DNA from: JBALVT01 sp036961345
Lineage (GTDB): Bacteria > Pseudomonadota > Gammaproteobacteria > Pseudomonadales > Halieaceae
Assembly (NCBI GenBank): GCA_036961345.1
Contig: JBALVT010000079.1
Location: 1-17,935 of the forward strand
Reading direction: 5' to 3'
DNA length: 17,935 bases
This document shows positions 8,128 through 15,587 of the stretch, one piece after another (position 1 is the stretch's first letter; the number at the start of each line of letters is the position of its first letter). Under the pieces are notes generated by a model. It saw nothing but the letters and a program-made list of their open reading frames with translations. It was not told the origin of the DNA and did no database searches. A program made the translations under genes and the position numbers.

Positions 8128-9522
8128 ATGTATCGATTGTTAATTTCCATGCTGTCTGCGCTCGCTCTGACGAGTTGGAGTGGGCATATAGCCGCCTCGC
8201 CGGCGGAAAACCTGGCACAGGCGCTCACCTATAAAACCGTAAGTCAGCAAGATCGCAGCGTCATAGATTATGCAGAATTTGATAAACTTCACGCTTTTTT
8301 GCGCGCTAGCTACCCCCGCGTTTTTTCTCAGCTGGAAGTTGAAGTCATCAACAAGTACAGCTTGCTAATGCATTGGCGTGGCACGGACCCTTCTGCTGTG
8401 CCGGTGTTGTTTGCCGCGCACATGGATGTTGTACCGATTGAACCGGGTACGGAGGGCGAGTGGGAGTATCCGCCCTTTGCCGGCACAATTGCCGATGGCA
8501 AAATTTACGGCCGGGGCACTCTGGATGATAAGCAGGGTCTCATCGGTATTCTGGAGGCCACCGAGAAGTTGTTGACTGAGGGCTTTGCTCCGCGCCGTGG
8601 TATCAGCTTTGCCTTTGGTCACGACGAAGAAATCAGTGGTCCTGAGGGTGCCGCTGCCATTGCCGCTCGTCTGCGGGAGCAGGGCATGCACTTCGAATGG
8701 ATGGTTGATGAAGGCGGTATGCTGCTTGCTGACAACCCGATTTTGCCGGATTTGCCAGTGGCGATGATCAATGTTGCTGAAAAGAGCTATCTTACGCTGA
8801 CGCTAAGTACTACCGGGCCGGGTGGCCACTCGTCTCGTCCACCCAAAGTTTCAACCATCGGTCGACTGTCGGCCGCTCTTGCCAAAATCGAACAAAACCC
8901 TTTTCCCGCGAGGCTGGTGGGCCCAGTGGAGGCTATGCTGGAAGCTATAGGCCCCCATTCAGCTCAGCCCAATCGTTTAATATTCGACAACTTGTGGCTC
9001 ACCGGCTCTCTGGTCGCCGACCAAATGGCTGATGACCCAATGTCCAACTCCTTTGTGCGCACCACCACCGCTCTGACCATGTTCAATGCCGGAGTGAAGG
9101 AAAATGTGGTGCCGCAGAAGGCGGAGGCAAAAGTGAATTTCCGTCTATTACCCGGCGACACCCCGGAAATGGTGTTGAGCTATATTGAAGATCTGGTAGA
9201 TGACCCGGCTATAACAATCAGTTTCGATCCCTGGAACGATCGGGCGCCCGTTGCCAGCTACCCTGACGGCGGCTTTGCAGTCATTAGTGAGGCTGTGAAA
9301 ACGGTTTATCCCGATGCTGTGGTAGTACCTTCTTTGTTGGCCGGCGCAACAGATACTCGCCACTATGTTAAGGAGGTGGACAACCACTATCGCTTTCACG
9401 GCATGATGATCAATGCCGACCAGGCCGGTTCTATTCACGGTACCAACGAATATATATCCGTAGAGAGCTTTGACAATATGGTTGAAGTTACTGTGCAGAT
9501 GATACGTATGGGGTCCCGGTAA
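8128..9522 (+). CDS. Secreted M20-family zinc metallopeptidase (carboxypeptidase S / PM20D1-like)
   Basis: Predicted exported dipeptidase or carboxypeptidase; PM20D1-type relatives hydrolyse or form N-acyl amino acids. From the ATG at 8128 the product has 464 residues and starts with a signal peptide (MYRLLISMLSALAL, likely cleavage after an Ala near residue 23). M20 signatures: His98 in AAHMDVVP, metal-bridging Asp133 in GRGTLDDK, general base Glu167 and ligand Glu168 in GHDEEISG, Asp194 in VDEGG, and His437 in HGTNE. The dimerisation-domain entry STTGPGGHSSRP is also present. A GTG at 8119 overlapping the sixA stop (GTGA) is an alternative start adding three residues. The stop codon is the end of the first unit of a tandem repeat at 9511-9558. 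The substrate cannot be read from the sequence. Confidence 0.9.
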   Translation: MYRLLISMLSALALTSWSGHIAASPAENLAQALTYKTVSQQDRSVIDYAEFDKLHAFLRASYPRVFSQLEVEVINKYSLLMHWRGTDPSAVPVLFAAHMDVVPIEPGTEGEWEYPPFAGTIADGKIYGRGTLDDKQGLIGILEATEKLLTEGFAPRRGISFAFGHDEEISGPEGAAAIAARLREQGMHFEWMVDEGGMLLADNPILPDLPVAMINVAEKSYLTLTLSTTGPGGHSSRPPKVSTIGRLSAALAKIEQNPFPARLVGPVEAMLEAIGPHSAQPNRLIFDNLWLTGSLVADQMADDPMSNSFVRTTTALTMFNAGVKENVVPQKAEAKVNFRLLPGDTPEMVLSYIEDLVDDPAITISFDPWNDRAPVASYPDGGFAVISEAVKTVYPDAVVVPSLLAGATDTRHYVKEVDNHYRFHGMMINADQAGSIHGTNEYISVESFDNMVEVTVQMIRMGSR

Positions 9523-9558
9523 GGATCCCGGTAGCGGTCCCGGTAAGGGTCCCGTTAG
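9511..9558. repeat. Four tandem 12-bp repeats spanning the M20 peptidase stop codon
   Basis: Four contiguous 12-base units: GGGTCCCGGTAA, GGATCCCGGTAG, CGGTCCCGGTAA and GGGTCCCGTTAG. In the peptidase frame each reads Gly/Arg-Ser-Arg-stop, so the repeat unit carries its own stop codon. Because the unit is a multiple of three, gain or loss of copies leaves the protein unchanged. The repeat lies between the convergent peptidase and lysR genes, whose stops are 47 bases apart. Confidence 0.9.
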
Positions 9559-9569
9559 TGTGACTGAAC

Positions 9570-10439
9570 CTAAGCCAGCAGTAATGTGGCCAAATAGCAG
9601 GTTGCAGGGCCGGCCTTGTCTTTGTTGGCATAGGTGAGATACAAGCTGGAACTGCGGCGCGAACCCTGCTCCAGAGGAAGCGCCTTCAGCAGATTATTGG
9701 TCATGGCCTGGTGAATGCGAGATTCGGGTAGCCAGGCAAAACCCATGCCCCGAATAACCATATCGACAGAGGTTTGAATATGGCTGACTGTCCAGCGCTG
9801 CTGGGCGCCCAGCCAGCCGGAGTCAGTTTTACCTTGCGCGGCTGAATCCCGGACCACGATTTGGCGGTGCTGAACCAGATCCTGCAGATTGAGCTCTCTA
9901 TTGAGCTGATGCAGGGTATGGTTTGGATGGGCAACAGCAATAAACTCAATTTGCTGGATGTGTTCTCCGAGAAACCCCTGCGGAGCACTCCCTGCAATCA
10001 GAAGATCGGCTTCGCCAGACAAAAATTTCTCGGCGCCGCCAGAAAGCACGGTTTCCATGAGTTGTACACGCGTGTTGGGGTATTTCTGCGACAGGGTTTG
10101 CAGGGCTGTTGCGAGACGTTCATGGGGATAAATCTCGTCCACAGCCACCCGAACCTCTGGTTCCTGGCCCAGGGCCAGCCCGTTGGCCACATCCTGTAGC
10201 TGAGCTGCTTGAGCGAGCAACTGGTCAGCTCTTCGCAGCATTAGTTCGCCTTCATCGGTGAGATAAGCCTTGCGACCGCGAACCTCTAACAGCTTGAGCC
10301 CCAGTTGATCCTGTAATTTGTGGACGGCGTGATTGATGCTCGATTGGCTCTTGTGAATGGCCTGTGCGGCCTGCGCAAAGCCACCGTGATGAACCACAGC
10401 CTGCAGCATTCTCCACTGTTCCAGGGTGACTTTGTGCAT
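9570..10439 (-). CDS. LysR-family transcriptional regulator, divergent from pirin
   Basis: DNA-binding regulator of 289 residues. The N-terminal winged helix-turn-helix (residues 1-60) reads LEQWRMLQAVVHHGGFAQAAQAIHKSQSSINHAVHKLQDQLG, the classic LysR pattern, followed by a helical linker. The remainder, from about residue 90, is the LysR effector-binding domain (PEVRVAVDEIYP... ALPLEQGSRR). It is divergent to a pirin gene with 120 bases between the starts, and an inverted repeat with the T-N11-A pattern sits next to the start. Its likely targets are therefore itself and the pirin gene. The ligand is unknown. A weak GAGCGAGA ribosome-binding site precedes the ATG. Confidence 0.93.
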   Translation of the reverse strand: MHKVTLEQWRMLQAVVHHGGFAQAAQAIHKSQSSINHAVHKLQDQLGLKLLEVRGRKAYLTDEGELMLRRADQLLAQAAQLQDVANGLALGQEPEVRVAVDEIYPHERLATALQTLSQKYPNTRVQLMETVLSGGAEKFLSGEADLLIAGSAPQGFLGEHIQQIEFIAVAHPNHTLHQLNRELNLQDLVQHRQIVVRDSAAQGKTDSGWLGAQQRWTVSHIQTSVDMVIRGMGFAWLPESRIHQAMTNNLLKALPLEQGSRRSSSLYLTYANKDKAGPATCYLATLLLA

Positions 10440-10466
10440 AAAGTATCTCGCTCAACCTTTCTATTT

Positions 10467-10487
10467 TATCGAAAGTTATTATCGATA
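10467..10487. promoter_or_regulatory. LysR-type operator candidate between lysR and pirin
   Basis: Inverted repeat TATCGA-N9-TCGATA, with perfect 6-base arms and containing the T-N11-A core (T at 10469, A at 10481). It lies 28 bases upstream of the lysR start and overlaps a TAAAAT -10-like hexamer for lysR (10468-10463, minus strand), which suits autorepression. It is about 73 bases upstream of the pirin start, with a TATAAA at 10505-10510 in between. Binding is inferred. Confidence 0.6.
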
Positions 10488-10559
10488 TTATGCGGTTTTC
10501 ATTCTATAAATACGAGTTTAAAGTGTGGTCTTCCAAAGTGTGAAAGAGGAGTTAATGTA

Positions 10560-11453
10560 ATGATTGTGAAGACAACGCAGCAACGAGATATCATCGAACA
10601 AAGGGTGGCCCATGCAAGTCAAGATGGGGACGGGGTGGCCATCAAACGTATCGCCGGCATGACGCATACGGGAATGGATCCCATTTTGATGGTGGATGAA
10701 TTGCGTTCCCAGCACGAAGCCGATTTTATGGGAGGCTTCCCGCCGCACCCGCACCGGGGTATGCAAACACTCACTTACATGAAGTTGGGCGGCATTGTCC
10801 ACGAGGACAATCAAGGGAACCGTGGTGAGATAAGAGGCGGTGGCGCCCAGTGGATGTCGGCTGGGCGGGGCATTATTCACTCCGAGATGCCCACCCAGGA
10901 CAGCGCTGGCCTACATGGCTTTCAGCTGTGGATTAACCTGCCTCGCGGCGAAAAAATGAGCCTGCCGCGCTATCGCGATATCCCCGCCGATGAATTGGCG
11001 ATACATGTGGGTTCAGATTATCAACTAACCGCAATCTCAGGATCGTGGGAATGGGCAGCGGACAAGCCCCAGGCGAACCAATTGGCCCCCCTGAGTGTGC
11101 GCGGGCCTCTGGTAGAACTGGAGGACCGTGCAGCAATTGCTGACCTGAGTCTGGCACCCGATGCGCACTTGTCACTGCTCACTGAAAACGAAGACTCGGT
11201 TCTGGCCTATATCTATGAGGGCAGCATTGTGTCCGGCGGGGTTGAAAATGGGCCCCAGACTTTGCTGATTACCGGACAGGGTAATGAATGGTTATTGAAG
11301 GCCGGTGCCAGTGGTGCCAGTGTATTAGTTATGCGTGGCCAACCACTGGGTGAGCCGGTGGCACATTATGGTCCTTTCGTGATGAATACATCTGATGAAA
11401 TAGAGGAGGCCATCCGCGCCTACCAGGCGGGTGAATTTGCCCAAATCGCTTAA
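10560..11453 (+). CDS. Pirin family protein (cupin metalloprotein)
   Basis: Bicupin metal-binding protein of 297 residues. Bacterial pirins have been reported as quercetin dioxygenases and as modulators of central metabolism; the role here is unknown. The metal ligands of human pirin align with His63 and His65 in PPHPHRGM and with His107 and Glu109 in GIIHSEMP. The block RGGGAQWMSAGRGI between them is the pirin signature. The C-terminal cupin ends with LVMRGQPLGEPVAHYGPFVMNT. The ATG at 10560 has AGGAG (10547-10551) eight bases upstream; the frame continues open further upstream only because it crosses the antisense of lysR. Probably controlled by the divergent LysR regulator. Confidence 0.93.
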   Translation: MIVKTTQQRDIIEQRVAHASQDGDGVAIKRIAGMTHTGMDPILMVDELRSQHEADFMGGFPPHPHRGMQTLTYMKLGGIVHEDNQGNRGEIRGGGAQWMSAGRGIIHSEMPTQDSAGLHGFQLWINLPRGEKMSLPRYRDIPADELAIHVGSDYQLTAISGSWEWAADKPQANQLAPLSVRGPLVELEDRAAIADLSLAPDAHLSLLTENEDSVLAYIYEGSIVSGGVENGPQTLLITGQGNEWLLKAGASGASVLVMRGQPLGEPVAHYGPFVMNTSDEIEEAIRAYQAGEFAQIA

Positions 11454-11458
11454 TGGCT

Positions 11459-11488
11459 TTGCCCATGCTGCGTTTCGGGCACTACAAT
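11459..11488 (+). promoter_or_regulatory. Candidate promoter for the Kazal lipoprotein / symporter pair
   Basis: TTGCCC (11459-11464) and TACAAT (11483-11488) are separated by 18 bases, directly after the pirin stop. The start of transcription would be near 11495, about 40 bases before the lipoprotein ATG. By-eye match only. Confidence 0.35.
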
Positions 11489-11536
11489 GTTAATCTTGTG
11501 TCTCACTAATAATAGCTATAACAATTGGAGTGTGAA

Positions 11537-11788
11537 ATGCGAGGTGCTATTGGCCTATTCGTGGCGATATTGGCTTTGCCCGCCTGCGGTATTAATCAAC
11601 AGCCTACACCCATGCTGGTAACCGTATGCGAAACACCGCGCCCACAGGTATGCACGATGGAGTATGCGCCGGTTTGCGCCAATCTCGTCATCGGCGAAAC
11701 GCAGGAGTATTCCTCGGGATGTAATGCCTGTGCTGATGACGCAGTCGCGGGCTATCTGCCCGGTCCCTGTCCCTTAGACCCGCAGTAA
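11537..11788 (+). CDS. Small lipoprotein with Kazal-like cysteine-rich domain
   Basis: Predicted outer-membrane lipoprotein of 83 residues. The signal peptide ends in the lipobox LPAC (Cys17); position +2 is Gly, not Asp, so outer-membrane sorting is expected. The mature part has six cysteines (31, 39, 47, 62, 65, 78) in the order of a Kazal domain: C-x7-C-x7-C-x14-C-x2-C-x12-C, with the YAPVC and QEYSSGCNAC signatures. The spacing between the third and fourth cysteines is longer than the usual ten. Kazal domains are serine-protease inhibitors in animals; in bacteria the function is mostly untested. The ATG at 11537 has GGAG six bases upstream; a TTG at 11525 is in frame but overlaps this site. 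The gene sits 13 bases before the symporter and is probably its operon partner. Confidence 0.8.
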   Translation: MRGAIGLFVAILALPACGINQQPTPMLVTVCETPRPQVCTMEYAPVCANLVIGETQEYSSGCNACADDAVAGYLPGPCPLDPQ

Positions 11789-11801
11789 GGGAGTGCCTCC
11801 T

Positions 11802-13118
11802 ATGAGCCTTACCAACCGTATTCTCATCGCCATGGTCGCCGGCATTCTGCTAGGTTCCCTGTTAAACCTGTTGATCCATACCAGTGGTACTGGCGAATCA
11901 GTGCGTAACATAATAGAAACATTTTTGGTCGACGGTCTGTTTGATCTAGTGGGGCGTATCTTTGTTGCCTCTTTGAAGTTATTAGTGGTTCCCTTGGTGA
12001 TGGTTTCCCTAATTTGTGGTTCCAGCTCCCTGGGCGACAGCGCCCGCATGGGGCCCATTGCTGGTAAAACGCTTTTGTTTTACCTGGCCACGACTGCCAT
12101 CGCCATCAGTTTGGCCTTGTTTTTTGCGTCGATTATTGGTCCCGGCAACCATGTTGAGCTCACCAGTAATGCAAGTTTCCAGGCTGCGGCGCCTCCGCCT
12201 TTGATTGATGTGCTGGTTGCTATCTTCCCTGCCAATCCTTTTGCCGCGATGGCTGAGGGAAAGATGTTGCAGATTATCGTGTTTTCACTGCTGTTTGGTT
12301 ATGCCATTTCCCACGCTGGCGAACAAGGCCGACGTATCGCCGCTTTTTTCCGCGATATGGAAGCCATCGTCATGAAAATGGTTGATATCATGATGGCTTT
12401 GGCACCCTACGGTGTTTTTGCTTTGTTGGCGAAGCTATTTGCCAACATGGGTATTGGCGCCATTCTTGATCTCGGCGCTTATTTCCTCACGGTACTGGGT
12501 GTCTTATTGCTGCACGCAACAGTGGTTTATCCGCTGTTGCTGAAATTTTTTACCGGGCTGTCGCCGAGGATAATGCTGAGCAAAATGCGTTCGGTTTGGG
12601 CGTTTGCCTTTAGCACGGCATCTTCGGGGGCCACTTTGCCCATCACTCTTCGCACCGTGGAGCGCCGGCTTGGCGTACACAATTCGGTTGCTGGATTCAC
12701 TGTGCCTCTGGGCGCGACCATCAATATGGATGGCACCGCTATTATGCAGGGTGTGGCCACTGTTTTTATTGCTCAGGTATATGGTGTGGATTTAACCGCC
12801 ACCGCATTTTTGACCGTGATTCTCACCGCAACACTGGCGTCTGTCGGTACCGCTGCAGTGCCCGGTGTTGGGCTAATTACTTTGGCGATGGTACTGGAAC
12901 AGGCGGGGCTCCCCGTTGAAGGCATCGCCCTGATTATTGGGGTAGATCGCCTGCTGGATATGGTGCGCACTGCGGTAAATGTGACCGGCGATGCAACGAT
13001 TTCCGTCATCGTCGGCAAATCTGAAAAACAATTCGATGAGCATGTTTACCTCAATCCCAATGCAGACACGGGGGGAGAAGAAGACGACGCGTTGGAAGAG
13101 GCGGTACCGACGCTCTAA
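11802..13118 (+). CDS. Dicarboxylate/amino acid:cation symporter (DAACS family, GltP-like)
   Basis: Inner-membrane secondary transporter of 438 residues that takes up acidic amino acids or dicarboxylates with Na+ or H+. It has the family's two re-entrant hairpins. HP1 carries the serine-rich STASSGATLP (271-280) and HP2 carries GTAAVPGVG. Helix 7 has NMDGT (308-312). Helix 8 has Asp382, Asp386, Arg389, Asn393 and Asp397 in DRLLDMVRTAVNVTGD, which align with Asp390, Asp394, Arg397, Asn401 and Asp405 of GltPh. Arg389 favours aspartate/glutamate over neutral substrates. The C-terminal tail is acidic. The ATG at 11802 was chosen because AAGGGAG (11787-11793) lies eight bases upstream; the GTG at 11793 overlaps that site. 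Exact substrate and coupling ion are inferred. Confidence 0.92.
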   Translation: MSLTNRILIAMVAGILLGSLLNLLIHTSGTGESVRNIIETFLVDGLFDLVGRIFVASLKLLVVPLVMVSLICGSSSLGDSARMGPIAGKTLLFYLATTAIAISLALFFASIIGPGNHVELTSNASFQAAAPPPLIDVLVAIFPANPFAAMAEGKMLQIIVFSLLFGYAISHAGEQGRRIAAFFRDMEAIVMKMVDIMMALAPYGVFALLAKLFANMGIGAILDLGAYFLTVLGVLLLHATVVYPLLLKFFTGLSPRIMLSKMRSVWAFAFSTASSGATLPITLRTVERRLGVHNSVAGFTVPLGATINMDGTAIMQGVATVFIAQVYGVDLTATAFLTVILTATLASVGTAAVPGVGLITLAMVLEQAGLPVEGIALIIGVDRLLDMVRTAVNVTGDATISVIVGKSEKQFDEHVYLNPNADTGGEEDDALEEAVPTL

Positions 13119-13132
13119 CCCCCAGCTGTGGT

Positions 13133-13181
13133 ATCCTAGCGGCCAGTTAATCGTGCCCCTTTTGGGGCCTAGCCGCAGGAT
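13133..13181 (+). other. Two-tier stem-loop between symporter and MBL-fold genes
   Basis: The outer stem pairs ATCCTAGCGGC (13133-13143) with GCCGCAGGAT (13172-13181): ten base pairs with one bulged A. The inner hairpin is GCCCC-TTTT-GGGGC (13155-13168). No T-run follows, so it is not a typical intrinsic terminator. It ends 12 bases before the next start codon and could act as an RNA-processing or translation-control element. The structure is seen; the function is inferred. Confidence 0.45.
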
Positions 13182-13193
13182 CCAGAGCCAGTC

Positions 13194-13844
13194 ATGTCCA
13201 TTCAGTGTACCATCGTGCCAGTTACGGCCTATCAGCAAAATTGTAGCGTTATTAAATGTCAGAGTACTGGCAAGGCAGCCATTGTTGACCCCGGGGGAGA
13301 TATAGAAAATATCCTCGCCGCTGTTGAAAAAATGGATGCCACCGTTGAAAAAATCATTCTCACTCACGGCCATATGGATCACTGTGCCGCTTCAGACGTG
13401 TTGCGCAAGCAATTAGGTGTTCCTATCGAGGGGCCTCATGAGGAGGATGACTTCTGGATTGGCAAGCTGCCCGAGTGGTGCAAAATGTCTGGTTTCCCAC
13501 ACGCCGATGCTTTTGTTCCCGATCGCTGGTTGGTCGAAGGCGATACGGTCTCCGTCGGTGAACAAACCCTCAAAGTTTTTCACTGCCCGGGGCACACACC
13601 CGGCCACGTTGTTTTTCTCCATGAAAAACAGCAGGTGGCCTGGGTTGGAGATGTATTATTTCAAGGCTCTATCGGGCGCACCGATTTTCCGCGGGGCAAT
13701 CATGAGGAGTTGATCTCCAGCATCCGCGACAAACTTTTCCCTCTGGGTGACGATATTACGTTTATTCCCGGTCATGGCCCAACCTCCACTTTTGGCCAGG
13801 AGCGTCAGACCAACCCCTTTGTGGCCGATCCTAACTATGGGTGA
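13194..13844 (+). CDS. Metallo-beta-lactamase-fold hydrolase, YcbL/glyoxalase II-like
   Basis: Predicted cytoplasmic zinc hydrolase of 216 residues, related to YcbL and glyoxalase II. Metal ligands: His58, His60, Asp62 and His63 in THGHMDH, His134 in CPGHTPGH, bridging Asp153 in WVGDVLFQGSIGRTD, and His194 in PGHGPTSTFGQER. The extended C-terminal substrate domain of full glyoxalase II is missing, as in YcbL. Likely substrate is a glutathione thioester such as S-lactoylglutathione, by family analogy only. No strong ribosome-binding site was seen. The stop overlaps the next gene by eight bases. Confidence 0.92.
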   Translation: MSIQCTIVPVTAYQQNCSVIKCQSTGKAAIVDPGGDIENILAAVEKMDATVEKIILTHGHMDHCAASDVLRKQLGVPIEGPHEEDDFWIGKLPEWCKMSGFPHADAFVPDRWLVEGDTVSVGEQTLKVFHCPGHTPGHVVFLHEKQQVAWVGDVLFQGSIGRTDFPRGNHEELISSIRDKLFPLGDDITFIPGHGPTSTFGQERQTNPFVADPNYG

Positions 13845-14148
13845 TTCGGATCGCGAGCAGTTGTTGCTCAAGGAATACCATACACAAACTGCCCGTATTC
13901 ACTGGCATGATCTGCAAACCTATTACGCTGGTGGCAGTGTCATTCGCATTGGCGCTTCCCTGGACCTGGTTGAGGTGGCCGTGCAACTGGGTATGGATAA
14001 TATTGATCAGTTTCAGCAGTGGATTGCCGAGGGTGCAATAGCGCCGGTAGCGGAGTCCGAAGCACTGGCCTGGTATGAGAGCAATCAGCAACTCTGGGCC
14101 GTGGTGGCCTCGCCCTGGGTGCTGGTGCAATTGAAAGAAGAATCCTAG
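13837..14148 (+). CDS. DUF2288 family protein
   Basis: Small predicted cytoplasmic protein of 103 residues and unknown function. It carries the family's landmarks: a Trp-containing N-terminal helix (IHWHDLQTYYAGGSVIRI), the SLDLVEVAVQLGMDN core, QQWIAEGAI, and a C-terminal PWVLVQLKE strand. The ATG at 13837 overlaps the end of the MBL-fold gene by eight bases, indicating coupled translation. The stop TAG shares the palindrome CTAG with the stop of the convergent M48 gene. The family assignment is from memory of its consensus. Confidence 0.8.
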   Translation: MGDSDREQLLLKEYHTQTARIHWHDLQTYYAGGSVIRIGASLDLVEVAVQLGMDNIDQFQQWIAEGAIAPVAESEALAWYESNQQLWAVVASPWVLVQLKEES

Positions 14149-15587
14149 CGAATAACTTTTATCCAATCACCGGTGCGTGGTTCACCTCTGGGGTAGAGGC
14201 CATTGAGCAGACGCAACTGGGCTTCAGCGTCGGGAATTCTTATGCCCGAGGCCAAACTCGCCATGGTCGCGCCTCGCGGAACCTGTATGTAATGCACGTA
14301 CCGCGCGGTGCCGGTCGCTTTTTCCTTGGGGTGCAGTGGCCTGAAGCTTTCGATGATCGAAAGTAACAGGGCATCGGAACCTGCGAAGTCGTTGGCCTTT
14401 CCCTCCAGAAGGTAGGTGTAACTCTTGTAGTCGATAGCGGCCACGCGACGGGCACCAGCAGTGTTGCTGGCGATTGCTGTGTAGCCTTTTAGCCCGGCTT
14501 GCTCCAGCTCCTTAGCGCCACTCAGGGTGCCACTGGCCAGGGATTCAATGACATTTTGCGGAGTTACTTTGGCATCGCGTCTGCGCAATGTCATCTTTAG
14601 ACTGGCGCTGCCGTCATCAGCGCTCGCGACTATGGCTTTTGCGCCAGGGTTGACTCCCCAATGCTCAGGCTTATTGATAGTGAATGCCAACTTACTGTGA
14701 TAGTAACGGTCTTCTGAACGGGTATCCTGAACGCTTGGGCCCCACACCAAACCGTGTATCTGGCGTTGAAATTCTCCGGGAATGGCTGGGTTTTCAACCT
14801 GCTCGTCCAATTGCAGCTCACCGCCTTTGCGAATCACCGTTTGCAAGCGCTGGTCATTGCGCGGATGCGTTGCGTACAAACCGTGGTAGGTCGTGCCCTT
14901 TTTGCCCGTAGATTTCGCTTTGACGCGTTGGAATTGCTCCTGGTCTTTTAGTACGCCGATCACCTCAAGCAGGGCCTCGGTATCGTAACCACTTTTATGC
15001 ATATACTCGGCGCCCAGGCCATCCGCCTCAAGCTCATGCTCTCGACCGTAACCTCGCAGTAACTCGGTTCCGTAAATTGTTGAAGCATCGGCTACATCGC
15101 TGCTTCCCGTCAGGATATATGCTGTGGTTGCCAGTACCTGATTGGTAATACTTGCGGTTTGCTGGCGCGCTGAGTGCCGGGCCGTGATATGGCCAATTTC
15201 ATGTGACAAAACACCGGCCAGTTCCGCCTCGCTGTCCAGATAAGACATCAGGCCTCTATTGATGTAAACGAAACCGCCGGGGGTGGCGAAGGCATTGATA
15301 TCCGGGCTATCGATGATAGTAAACGTGAATTTTAAATCCGACCTGTCGCTGTTGGCTACCAGACGTTGGCCGACACGATTAACGTATTCCACCAGCTCCG
15401 GTTCTTTGTAGTCGGCACCCTCGGCAATCATTTTGTCGTGCATCTCTTCGCCGATGGAGATTTCCGTGCTGCGGCCCATCACGGTGATGTCAGCGCCGCC
15501 TGTGGCCGGGTTGCGAGCACAAGCGGCCAGCAAAGTCAGCGCCACAATAACGGCTGTGAACCTGATTCCGCTGCGGCTAATACTCAC
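14145..15587 (-). CDS. M48-family zinc metalloprotease, predicted outer-membrane lipoprotein
   Basis: Predicted periplasm-facing protease related to the BepA/LoiP group that handles outer-membrane protein quality control. From the GTG at 15587 the product has 480 residues with lipobox LLAAC (Cys23, +2 Ala). Active site: HEIGH (His129, Glu130, His133) and third ligand Glu187 in EHELEADGLG. Other M48 signatures are DINAFATPGGFVYINRG and the ATHPRNDQRL block. The C-terminal 170 or so residues form an added region ending in YIQVPRGATMASLA and LRLLNGLYPRGEPRTGDWIKVI, seen in related M48 lipoproteins and loosely LysM-like. The frame is open to 15650, but only the GTG gives a clean signal peptide; it overlaps the upstream lipoprotein gene by 11 bases, with a distant GGAG. 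Last gene of the VWA gene chain. Confidence 0.88.
   Translation of the reverse strand: MSISRSGIRFTAVIVALTLLAACARNPATGGADITVMGRSTEISIGEEMHDKMIAEGADYKEPELVEYVNRVGQRLVANSDRSDLKFTFTIIDSPDINAFATPGGFVYINRGLMSYLDSEAELAGVLSHEIGHITARHSARQQTASITNQVLATTAYILTGSSDVADASTIYGTELLRGYGREHELEADGLGAEYMHKSGYDTEALLEVIGVLKDQEQFQRVKAKSTGKKGTTYHGLYATHPRNDQRLQTVIRKGGELQLDEQVENPAIPGEFQRQIHGLVWGPSVQDTRSEDRYYHSKLAFTINKPEHWGVNPGAKAIVASADDGSASLKMTLRRRDAKVTPQNVIESLASGTLSGAKELEQAGLKGYTAIASNTAGARRVAAIDYKSYTYLLEGKANDFAGSDALLLSIIESFRPLHPKEKATGTARYVHYIQVPRGATMASLASGIRIPDAEAQLRLLNGLYPRGEPRTGDWIKVIR

Noticed and set aside
10320..10559. 80-codon N-terminal extension of the pirin frame
   Set aside because: It crosses the antisense of lysR and the operator. 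Pirin homology starts at the ATG at 10560, which has a good AGGAG.
11460..11481. TGCCC/GGGCA hairpin after pirin as a terminator
   Set aside because: The stem has only five base pairs with a 12-base loop and no T-run after it; it overlaps a better promoter candidate.
12873..13382. Minus-strand open frame of 169 codons
   Set aside because: It is antisense to the symporter and MBL-fold genes, both of which have full family motifs; its translation has no recognisable features.
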